A stretch of DNA of 5,013 nucleotides from Clostridia bacterium (lineage in GTDB: Bacteria; Bacillota_A; Clostridia; Oscillospirales; SIG627). Position numbers and translations under genes: made by a program. The notes under the pieces were generated by a model. The model saw only the letters and a list, made by a program, of their open reading frames with translations. It was not told where the DNA came from and made no database searches. The stretch is from NCBI GenBank assembly GCA_017508505.1, contig JAFVYT010000144.1, positions 1 through 5,013 on the forward strand, given 5' to 3'. Position 1 is the stretch's first letter. Each line of letters begins with the position of its first letter. Positions 1 to 5,013 of the stretch are shown one piece after another.

Positions 1-329
1 GAAAGCGCGTCGGAAAGTCCGATGTACCGCTCCGCGCCGTGATAATAAGGGCGGAAGGCCAAGGGATGGACGTAGACGGGAGCCGTGGTATTCTCGCGCA
101 AAAAGCGCTCCAGACCTCCCCCGTGGTCGTAGTGGCCGTGAGACAGTACCGCAAGGTCCACCGTGGCAAGATCCATTCCGAGGGCCTTGGCATTTTCCCA
201 AAAAAGATCCCCCTGACCCATATCAAAGAGAATGTGCAGCTTTCCCGTTTCCACCAAAAGGGATAGGCCGTGCTCCGCGGCGATGCAGTCGCGGCTCGAG
301 GTATTTTCCGACAAGACCGTAATCTTCAT
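1..329 (-). CDS. MBL-fold metallo-hydrolase, DHPS-like group (partial, N-terminal part)
   Basis: Translating the minus strand from the ATG at 329-327 gives 109 residues in an open frame that runs off the left edge, so only the N-terminal part is visible. It carries the metallo-beta-lactamase metal motif HxHxDH as SHGHYDHGGG (H64, H66, D68, H69). Before it come an EHGLSLLVETG stretch (about residues 19-29) and LFDMGQG (34-40). This order, with N-A-x-x-L-G and then V-x-L-S-H-G-H, is typical of the COG1237 group related to the 7,8-dihydropterin-6-methyl-4-(ribofuranosyl)aminobenzene-5'-phosphate synthase of methanogens. Most bacterial members have no proven substrate, so only a metal-dependent hydrolase role is safe. 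No signal peptide is seen, so it is probably cytoplasmic. The start is fixed by a strong ribosome binding site six bases upstream. It is divergent from the DUF4838 gene. The C-terminal metal ligands lie outside the window. Confidence 0.9.
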   Translation of the reverse strand, partial: MKITVLSENTSSRDCIAAEHGLSLLVETGKLHILFDMGQGDLFWENAKALGMDLATVDLAVLSHGHYDHGGGLERFLRENTTAPVYVHPLAFRPYYHGAERYIGLSDAL

Positions 330-335
330 AAAGCG

Positions 336-342
336 CTCCTTT
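336..342 (-). promoter_or_regulatory. Ribosome binding site of the MBL hydrolase gene
   Basis: On the minus strand AAAGGAG ends six bases before the ATG at 329-327. This is a near-ideal Shine-Dalgarno sequence and fixes the start of the MBL-fold gene. Confidence 0.85.
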
Positions 343-355
343 CTTTGTCTCCACC

Positions 356-364
356 ATCCTATCA
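356..364 (-). promoter_or_regulatory. Candidate extended -10 promoter for the MBL hydrolase gene
   Basis: The minus strand reads TGATAGGAT, an extended -10 (TGn) followed by TAGGAT, four of six matches to TATAAT. The sequence 17 bases upstream (TGTATT) is a poor -35, so the call rests on the extended -10 alone. Transcription would begin near 349, leaving a short leader of about 20 bases that still contains the ribosome binding site at 336-342. A weak candidate. Confidence 0.3.
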
Positions 365-417
365 CAAAGAATCGAAAAAATACAGATAAAAAGGAAACTT
401 TTATCGTTAATTTGTGA
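362..417. repeat. Flanking TCACAAA / TTTGTGA inverted pair
   Basis: TCACAAA at 362-368 and TTTGTGA at 411-417 are perfect 7-base inverted copies that bracket the 385-405 inverted repeat, although the two centres are offset by about five bases. The left copy overlaps the candidate extended -10 of the MBL gene. The half-site appears a third time at 430-435 (TTTGTG). It could be a regulator half-site used on both divergent promoters; no known consensus is claimed. Confidence 0.3.
385..405. repeat. Inverted repeat in the divergent promoter region (possible operator)
   Basis: GATAAAA at 385-391 and TTTTATC at 399-405 are perfect 7-base inverted arms with a 7-base centre (AGGAAAC). The element lies between the two divergent starts, about 40 bases upstream of the -35 of the DUF4838 gene and just upstream of the candidate promoter of the MBL gene. 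That is a plausible place for a dimeric regulator. The arms are AT-rich, and in AT-rich DNA such repeats also arise by chance. Confidence 0.35.
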
Positions 418-444
418 AGAAAAAGAGTCTTTGTGGGAAAAAAG
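411..444 (+). repeat. Imperfect 15-base direct repeat upstream of the DUF4838 promoter
   Basis: Two copies of TTTGTGnnnAAAAAG start at 411 and 430, matching at 12 of 15 positions with a period of 19 bases. The second copy ends three bases before the -35 at 448. Tandem direct half-sites abutting a -35 are a common layout for activators such as AraC-family proteins, which often control carbohydrate genes. The A-tracts inflate the match, so this is only suggestive. Confidence 0.3.
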
Positions 445-447
445 GCC

Positions 448-477
448 TTGACTGCTTTCTTTTTCTCGTGGTAAGAT
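448..477 (+). promoter_or_regulatory. Sigma-A-type promoter of the DUF4838 gene
   Basis: TTGACT at 448-453 matches five of six bases of the -35 consensus. TAAGAT at 472-477 matches four of six of the -10, with an 18-base spacer. Predicted transcription start is near 484, giving a leader of about 26 bases before the ATG at 510. The promoter lies inside the open frame that extends upstream to an ATG at 414, which is a strong argument that the upstream extension is not translated. Confidence 0.65.
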
Positions 478-499
478 ATTTCCATCAAATTATGGATTT

Positions 500-504
500 G
501 GAGG
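500..504 (+). promoter_or_regulatory. Ribosome binding site deciding the DUF4838 start
   Basis: GGAGG at 500-504 sits five bases before the ATG at 510. Neither in-frame upstream ATG (414, 492) has a comparable site, so this motif sets the start at 510. Confidence 0.85.
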
Positions 505-509
505 CTGAC

Positions 510-2468
510 ATGCTTAAAATCAAAATGAAGCGCTTCGACCATGTTGTGGTCTTTGCGGCAGAAGAACTGAAAAAGTATCTGAGAATGATGATGCCCGCCA
601 CACCCGAAATCGAAATTCTGTTCGATCCTGCGGCCGAGGACGGATTCCGCTTGGGTCTTTTGGAGGACTTCGGCCTTTCCACCGATGAGGTGGAGGATGC
701 GGTTCTGGACGACGTGGTTCACATCGACACCACCGAAGAGGGCGGTATCCTTGCCGGCTCCAACACCAGAAGCATTCTCTTTGCCGTATACCGCTTCCTT
801 CGTCTGAACGGATGCCGCTGGCTCTACCCCGGCGTAGACGGTGAGCACGTCCCCATGAAGGACATCGTTCCCGTAACGTATCACAAGAAGGCGGACAACC
901 GCTTCCGCGGACACTGCAACGAGGGTGCGGAGAGCCAGACCTGTATGCTGGAGACCATTGATTTCTACGCCAAGCAGGAAATCAACGTCTATATGATCGA
1001 GTTTGACAATCCCTTCACCTACTACAACGCCTACTACACCCACCGCCACAACGACAAGAACCGTCCCCCCGAGCCCGTGACCTACGATCAGGTCAAGCAG
1101 TGGAAGCGTCAGTGTGAGGTGGAGATCGCAAAGCGCGGTCTTCAGTTCCACGATATGGGTCACGGCTGGACCGCCGAGCCCTACGGTCTGGACTCCACCG
1201 AGGGCTGGAAGGCCGCCGACGTGGCTCTGACCGAGAAGCAGAAGAGCTATCTTGCAGAGCTTGACGGGGTCAGAGGTCTGTACCGCGGCGTTGCCCTGAA
1301 CACCAACCTTTGTATGTCCAACCCAGAGGTGCGCTCCATTATGGCGGACAGCATCGTCGATTACGCCGAGAAGCACGCCAACGTAACCTATCTGCACGTG
1401 TGGCTGGCCGACGGCAGCCGCAACCACTGCGAATGCGCCGAGTGCGTCAAGGCCCGTCCCAGCGACTACTACCTGATGATCATGAATGAGTTGGACGAAA
1501 AGCTCACTGCAAAGGGGCTTAAGACCCGCATCGTCTTCATCGCCTACTACGACACCCTCTTCCCCCCGGAACAGGTCAAGATCAACAACCCCCGCAGATT
1601 TTCTCTGCTGTACGCCCCCATCACCCGCTCCTACTGCTCCAGCATCACCGCGGACTCCGTGGTGCCCGAGATCCCCGCTTACAAGCGCAACGACTGGGAA
1701 TCTCCCAAGAGCTCCGAGGAGAACCTGGCCTTCCTGAAGGCTTGGCAAAAGGATTGGAACGGCCCCTGCTTCTCCTACGAGTATCACTTCTGGAGACATC
1801 AGTACAAGGATCCCACCGGCCTCTACATCGCAAAGCGCATTTACGAGGACATTCAGGGGCTGAAGTATATGGGTCTGGACGGCTTTGTGGAGGACGGCTC
1901 CCAGAGAAGCTTCTTCCCCACCGGCTTTGCCATTTACGTTTATGCCGAGACCCTAATTAACACTTCCGTCACCTTCCAGGAGCTGGTTGAGGATTACTTC
2001 TCCCACATTTACGGCAAGGATTGGAAGCAGGCCTATAGCGTACTCGAGAGAGTCAGCGCCGCCTTTGACTTTGCCTTTATGTCCGGCGAGGCGACCAAGG
2101 ACGAGCGCGTCTCGAAGTACTTTGATCCTGCAAAGGAGGCCGACTTCGACCGCGTCCGTGACCTGGCCAGCGAGATCCGAACCCTGGTGGAAAAGCATAT
2201 GGCAATGCCCACCCGTCCTCAGACGGTTTCCTGGAGACTGCTCGCCTATGCGGCTGACTTCTTTGAAGGAATCGCAGGCTTCATGAAGGAAAGATGCAAG
2301 GGCTTCCAGGATCTGCCTGTGAAGATGGCAAAGGACTTTTTGGTGGAATTCGGTAAAAACGAAATCGCCATTGAGCGCTATTACGATCAGGCAAATGCAG
2401 GCAAGTCTCTCCTGATCGCCGTCAACAAGCCTAAGAAGATCGTGCTTCAGGCAGGCACCGAGTCCTGA
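510..2468 (+). CDS. DUF4838 domain-containing protein (putative carbohydrate-active protein)
   Basis: A 652-residue protein with no signal peptide or membrane segment, so probably cytoplasmic. Residues about 1-110 resemble the GH20b/GH67 N-terminal accessory domain: AAEELKKYL near the start, then GSNTRSILFAVYRFL (83-97) and GCRWLYPG (101-108). Residues about 125-490 form the DUF4838 core, expected to be a TIM-barrel-like fold. Visible landmarks are H214 and H218 (FHDMGHGW), the cysteine cluster H306-C307-E-C309-A-E-C312, and the acidic pair E461-D462 in GFVEDGSQ. The C-terminal part, from about residue 500, looks helical and lacks motifs I recognise. Family members often sit in polysaccharide-use loci of gut and soil bacteria, which suggests a glycoside-hydrolase-like role, but substrate and catalytic residues are not known to me. 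The open frame reaches upstream to 414; 510 is chosen because of its GGAGG site and the promoter at 448-477. Monocistronic, ending at a strong hairpin. Confidence 0.85.
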   Translation: MLKIKMKRFDHVVVFAAEELKKYLRMMMPATPEIEILFDPAAEDGFRLGLLEDFGLSTDEVEDAVLDDVVHIDTTEEGGILAGSNTRSILFAVYRFLRLNGCRWLYPGVDGEHVPMKDIVPVTYHKKADNRFRGHCNEGAESQTCMLETIDFYAKQEINVYMIEFDNPFTYYNAYYTHRHNDKNRPPEPVTYDQVKQWKRQCEVEIAKRGLQFHDMGHGWTAEPYGLDSTEGWKAADVALTEKQKSYLAELDGVRGLYRGVALNTNLCMSNPEVRSIMADSIVDYAEKHANVTYLHVWLADGSRNHCECAECVKARPSDYYLMIMNELDEKLTAKGLKTRIVFIAYYDTLFPPEQVKINNPRRFSLLYAPITRSYCSSITADSVVPEIPAYKRNDWESPKSSEENLAFLKAWQKDWNGPCFSYEYHFWRHQYKDPTGLYIAKRIYEDIQGLKYMGLDGFVEDGSQRSFFPTGFAIYVYAETLINTSVTFQELVEDYFSHIYGKDWKQAYSVLERVSAAFDFAFMSGEATKDERVSKYFDPAKEADFDRVRDLASEIRTLVEKHMAMPTRPQTVSWRLLAYAADFFEGIAGFMKERCKGFQDLPVKMAKDFLVEFGKNEIAIERYYDQANAGKSLLIAVNKPKKIVLQAGTES

Positions 2469-2479
2469 CGAAGCATAAC

Positions 2480-2519
2480 AAAAAAAGAAGATCCGATGAT
2501 GATCGGATCTTCTTTTTTT
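2480..2519. terminator. Bidirectional intrinsic terminator between convergent genes
   Basis: An 18-bp perfect stem (2480-2497 paired with 2502-2519) with a GATG loop. The core GAAGATCCGAT pairs with ATCGGATCTTC, flanked by seven A on the left and seven T on the right, so either strand gives a hairpin followed by a U-run. It starts 12 bases after the DUF4838 stop and lies six bases beyond the SulP stop, so it most likely ends both convergent transcripts. Confidence 0.92.
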
Positions 2520-2525
2520 ACCATT

Positions 2526-3806
2526 TTAAGCGTTTTTCTTCTTTTTCAGGCGAAGAACGAGAAGGAAGATCAGGTGGAGCGACATTCCCACGGCAATGGC
2601 CACCACAAGGTCGAAGATCACCGTAAAGAGGAAGGTCAGGATCAGAACGAGGATATCCGTTACGGGAGAGGTCTTCACCAGCTTTAGAAAGCTTCTCCAC
2701 TCGCTCATATTATATGCCACCATAAAAAGGACGGCGGCGATGGTGGGCATCGGAATGAGGGAGGCAAGGGGCATCAGAACCAGCAGTACCAAAAAGAGCA
2801 CCAAGGCGTGAACCATTCCCGCCACGGGAGTGCGGCCGCCGTTTTTGGCGTTGGCGGCGGTGCGTGCGATGGCACCGGTTGCGGGGATTCCCCCGAACAT
2901 CACAGAGAGGATATTGCCTGCCCCTTGCGCGACCAGCTCTGCGTTGGAATTGTGCTTGGAATTGACCATGGTATCGGCCACCACGCAGGAAAGCAAGGAC
3001 TCGATGGCCGCCAGAATCGCGATGGTCATGGCGTCAGGCACGAGGGAAAGCACCTTTTCAAGGCTCCAGTCGATGCCGCCGAGGGTAAAGGGCGGAAGGC
3101 CGGCCTTGACGGTGTAGAGCTTACCGATGGTGGCAACGTCCCCGAAACCCGGGACAAAAAGCACCAGGAGCGCGCCGACCAGAACCGCCACAAGAGACGG
3201 CGGAACTCGCTTCTCGATCCTCGGATACAGAATGAGAATGGCAAGAGAGACCGCCCCCACGAGCAGAGCGGGAAGCGAAAGGGTGGACAGAGAGGCAAAG
3301 TTTGCCTCAAGCTTTTCCACCGTTTCCACAGGCTTGAGCCCCTCGGCGTACACAAGTCCGAGAAAGTCCTTGATCTGACCGAGGAGAATCGTCACGGCAA
3401 TGCCCGAGGTAAAGCCCACGGTCACGGACTTCGGGATGAAGCACACCAGCCCGCCCAATTTGCAAATACCCATCAGGATCAGAACGAGACCTGCGATGAG
3501 GGTGGCAATGATCAGCCCCTCGGTGCCCTTTGCCGCCACGATTCCCGCCACGATGGTGGCAAAGGCGGCGGTGGGTCCTGCGATCTGCACGGCGCTGCCG
3601 CCCAAAAGAGAAACCACAAAGCCTGCGGCGATGGCGGTGTAGATACCCGCGGCAGGCTCCACGCCACTGGCAAGGGCAAGGGCAATGGATAAGGGCAGGG
3701 CGATGATGGCAACGATAATGCCTGCGGTCAGATCCCGAAGAAATTGATTCTTGGTGTAGCCCTTGAGCGTATCAAAAAGCATCGGCTTTAAATAAAACGG
3801 CTTCAT
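2526..3806 (-). CDS. SulP-family inorganic anion permease lacking a STAS domain
   Basis: A 426-residue integral membrane protein of the SulP/SLC26 family, which moves anions such as sulfate or bicarbonate. It opens with the signature FLRDLTAGIIVAIIALPLS (residues 22-40) and VEPAAGIYTAIAAG (49-62), then QIAGPTAAF (74-82). The second repeat carries AAIESLLSCVVADTM (266-280), HNSNAELVAQGAGNILSV (285-302) and GGIPATGAIARTAAN (305-319). The hydrophobic segments fit the 14-helix, 7+7 fold. Most bacterial SulP proteins are about 500-580 residues and end in a cytoplasmic STAS domain; this one stops right after the last helix with LRLKKKKNA, and only a terminator follows. The frame stays open upstream to an ATG at 3932 inside the antiporter gene, but that extension is polar and unlike the family. 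The ATG at 3806, with a purine-rich site before it, is the better start. The transported anion cannot be told from sequence. Confidence 0.92.
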   Translation of the reverse strand: MKPFYLKPMLFDTLKGYTKNQFLRDLTAGIIVAIIALPLSIALALASGVEPAAGIYTAIAAGFVVSLLGGSAVQIAGPTAAFATIVAGIVAAKGTEGLIIATLIAGLVLILMGICKLGGLVCFIPKSVTVGFTSGIAVTILLGQIKDFLGLVYAEGLKPVETVEKLEANFASLSTLSLPALLVGAVSLAILILYPRIEKRVPPSLVAVLVGALLVLFVPGFGDVATIGKLYTVKAGLPPFTLGGIDWSLEKVLSLVPDAMTIAILAAIESLLSCVVADTMVNSKHNSNAELVAQGAGNILSVMFGGIPATGAIARTAANAKNGGRTPVAGMVHALVLFLVLLVLMPLASLIPMPTIAAVLFMVAYNMSEWRSFLKLVKTSPVTDILVLILTFLFTVIFDLVVAIAVGMSLHLIFLLVLRLKKKKNA

Positions 3807-3811
3807 TCTTT

Positions 3812-3817
3812 CCCCCT
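3812..3817 (-). promoter_or_regulatory. Ribosome binding site of the SulP gene
   Basis: The minus strand reads AGGGGG five bases before the ATG at 3806-3804. It is a G-rich, imperfect Shine-Dalgarno sequence, but it supports this start over the upstream ATG at 3932. No convincing separate promoter is visible in the short gap. Confidence 0.6.
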
Positions 3818-3840
3818 GATGTAAAAAACTGCACAAAACG

Positions 3841-3867
3841 GAAAAACACGGCGATGCCGTGCTTTTC
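3841..3867 (-). terminator. Hairpin between the antiporter and SulP genes (weak terminator or attenuator)
   Basis: Seven bases after the antiporter stop, the minus-strand RNA can fold GAAAAGCACGGC against GCCGUGUUUUUC with a three-base AUC loop: 12 pairs, one of them a G-U wobble. In the plus-strand RNA the wobble position becomes a C-A mismatch, so the structure favours minus-strand function. The U-run is largely inside the stem and is interrupted by CCG before a further UUUU, so termination may be partial. It could also protect the 3' end of the antiporter message. Confidence 0.6.
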
Positions 3868-3873
3868 TTTTTT

Positions 3874-5013
3874 TCACTTTGTGCCTTTTTGGGCTTCCTC
3901 CAGCTTTTTCGAGCGACGCTGGCGCACCTCATCCGACATCGGACGGATCTCCCCTGCGGCAGTGAGTGCCATACGCGTCAAAACGGGGCCGAAGACCTCG
4001 TAGATGAGCACTGCAAACAGCGTGATATTGCGGATGAGCGCTCCCTCGTTGCCCAATTGCATCGCGGTGGCGCACATTCCCAGAGCCACCCCCGCCTGAG
4101 GCAGAAGGGTGATCCCGAGATACTTTTGAATGGGCGCGGAGCAGCCCGTGAGCCTTGCGCTGAGTGCGGCACCGAAGTACTTACCCAAGGAGCGGAAGAG
4201 GATGTAGACCGCACCGATGCACACAATGGCAAGATCCCCGAAGACCCCCAGCTCCAGCTCCGCTCCGCTGATGACGAAAAAGAGAGCGAAAATCGGAGAG
4301 GTCCACTTGTCCGCCGCTCCCATCAGGTCGTGAGAGAGGGGGCAGGTATTGCAGAACACGGTTCCCAGCATCATACACACAAGAAGGGCAGAGAACTGCA
4401 CGTGGATCGGCCCGACGTGAAACTCCAGCATCGAAAGGGACGCGGCAAGGAGCACCACGCCGATGGTCAGATTCAGACGGTTGGTATTGGAATTGAAGAA
4501 GCGCTCCAGCCACGTCAGAACCACTCCCATCACCGCGCCGAGCAAAAGGGAGGCAAAGATCTCAACCAAGGGATTGACCAGAATGGAAACGGGGTCGAGG
4601 GTTCCCGCCACCAGCGTCTTGGCAATGCCGAAGGAAACGGCAAAGGCAACCAGCCCCACCGCGTCGTCCAAAGCCACGATGGGAAGCAAAAGACGGGTCA
4701 GCGGGCCGTCCGCCTTGTACTGACGCACGACCATCAGAGTGGCGGCAGGAGCCGTCGCCGTGGCAATCACACCCAGGGTCAAGGCCTGGGCAAGGGTAAA
4801 TTTCTCAGGCATCAAGAGATGGATCCCGACCAAGGCCAGATCCACCAGAAGCATCGCCGCCAAAGCCTGCAGCACTCCGATCACAAGAGCCTGCTTACCG
4901 GTCTTCTTCAATTCATCCAGGCGAAACTCATTGCCGATGGAAAAGGCGATGAAGCCGAGAGCGACCTCGGAAACGAGAGAAAGAGCGTTGGCCTCCTCCA
5001 TCGAAGAGAAGCC
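3874..5013 (-). CDS. CPA2-type cation:proton antiporter (partial, N-terminus outside window)
   Basis: The frame is open to the right edge, giving 379 visible residues; the first helix and true start lie beyond it. The ATG at 5001 is not a credible start, because it falls just before the conserved LGFIAFSIGNEFRLDEL segment that is normally preceded by one more helix. Numbered from that Met, landmarks are ATATAPAATLMVVRQ (80-94), the ion-binding double aspartate in VALDDAVGLVAF (D112-D113), FFVISGAELELG (241-252), FRSLGKYFG (269-277, with K274) and LLPQAGVALGM (299-309). These are hallmarks of the Na+/H+ exchanger family (Pfam PF00999, KefB/NapA-like), which exchanges Na+ or K+ for H+ across the membrane. 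No C-terminal TrkA-N/RCK domain follows, unlike KefB/KefC; the protein ends in a charged tail of about 25 residues. It is the upstream partner of the SulP gene, 67 bases away. Confidence 0.9.
   Translation of the reverse strand, partial: GFSSMEEANALSLVSEVALGFIAFSIGNEFRLDELKKTGKQALVIGVLQALAAMLLVDLALVGIHLLMPEKFTLAQALTLGVIATATAPAATLMVVRQYKADGPLTRLLLPIVALDDAVGLVAFAVSFGIAKTLVAGTLDPVSILVNPLVEIFASLLLGAVMGVVLTWLERFFNSNTNRLNLTIGVVLLAASLSMLEFHVGPIHVQFSALLVCMMLGTVFCNTCPLSHDLMGAADKWTSPIFALFFVISGAELELGVFGDLAIVCIGAVYILFRSLGKYFGAALSARLTGCSAPIQKYLGITLLPQAGVALGMCATAMQLGNEGALIRNITLFAVLIYEVFGPVLTRMALTAAGEIRPMSDEVRQRRSKKLEEAQKGTK

Noticed and set aside
39..417. Two plus-strand small open frames over the MBL gene and the gap
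   Set aside because: They lie antisense to the MBL-fold gene with its intact HxHxDH motif, and neither has a supporting ribosome binding site or recognisable protein.
2808..3692. Long plus-strand open frame (294 codons) antisense to the SulP gene
   Set aside because: Its translation is rich in His, Gly, Arg and Asp with no recognisable domain, as expected of the antisense frame of a GC-rich membrane protein gene; there is no good ribosome binding site, and the opposite strand encodes a clear SulP protein.
3661..3720. Repeated CAAGGGCAAGGGCAATGG-like stretch
   Set aside because: It encodes the Ala/Leu-rich ALPLSIALALASG helix of the SulP protein; the repetition follows from amino acid composition and is not a separate DNA element.
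3807..3932. Upstream extension of the SulP gene to an ATG at 3932
   Set aside because: It would add 42 polar residues overlapping the antiporter gene and crossing the intergenic hairpin; the ATG at 3806 has a ribosome binding site and matches the usual family N-terminus.
4999..5001. ATG at 5001 as the antiporter start
   Set aside because: The frame is open to the window edge and the family needs another helix upstream, so this is an internal methionine of a gene cut by the window.
1..5013. CRISPR array, mobile element, phage or defence system
   Set aside because: No spaced repeats, transposase, integrase, nuclease, toxin-antitoxin or other defence-type motifs were seen in any long frame; all long real genes are accounted for by enzyme and transporter families.

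Overview
The window reads as ordinary chromosome from a Gram-positive, Clostridia-type bacterium, possibly a gut Oscillospiraceae or Christensenellales-like lineage. This rests on GC-rich coding sequence beside AT-rich intergenic DNA, purine-rich ribosome binding sites close to the starts, a sigma-A-like promoter, intrinsic hairpin/U-tract terminators, and a DUF4838-type protein. The taxonomic call is an inference; there is no rRNA or other marker gene here.

Layout from left to right. (1) Positions 1-329, minus strand: the N-terminal part of an MBL-fold metallo-hydrolase of the dihydropterin-synthase-like group, running off the left edge. (2) Positions 330-509: a divergent regulatory gap with a good sigma-A promoter for the rightward gene, a weaker extended -10 candidate for the leftward gene, and several short inverted and direct repeats that could be operators. 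(3) Positions 510-2468, plus strand: a 652-residue cytoplasmic DUF4838 protein with a GH20b/GH67N-like N-terminal domain, probably carbohydrate-active but of unknown specificity. (4) Positions 2480-2519: an 18-bp perfect hairpin, symmetric enough to end transcription from both sides. (5) Positions 2526-3806, minus strand: a SulP-family anion permease without the usual C-terminal STAS domain. (6) Positions 3841-3867: a hairpin between the two transporter genes that pairs better in the minus-strand RNA. (7) Positions 3874-5013, minus strand: a CPA2-type cation/proton antiporter with a double-aspartate motif, cut by the right edge.

The antiporter and the SulP permease point the same way, antiporter first, 67 bases apart, and probably form a two-gene unit for ion, pH or anion (perhaps bicarbonate or sulfate) homeostasis. 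The hairpin between them could lower SulP expression relative to the antiporter. The MBL hydrolase and the DUF4838 gene are divergently transcribed from a shared control region and have no obvious biochemical link. I found no CRISPR array, insertion sequence, tRNA, rRNA, phage gene or clear new defence system. The points most worth a second look are the uncharacterised DUF4838 protein with its CxCxxC motif, the STAS-less SulP beside the antiporter, and the repeat-rich divergent promoter region.
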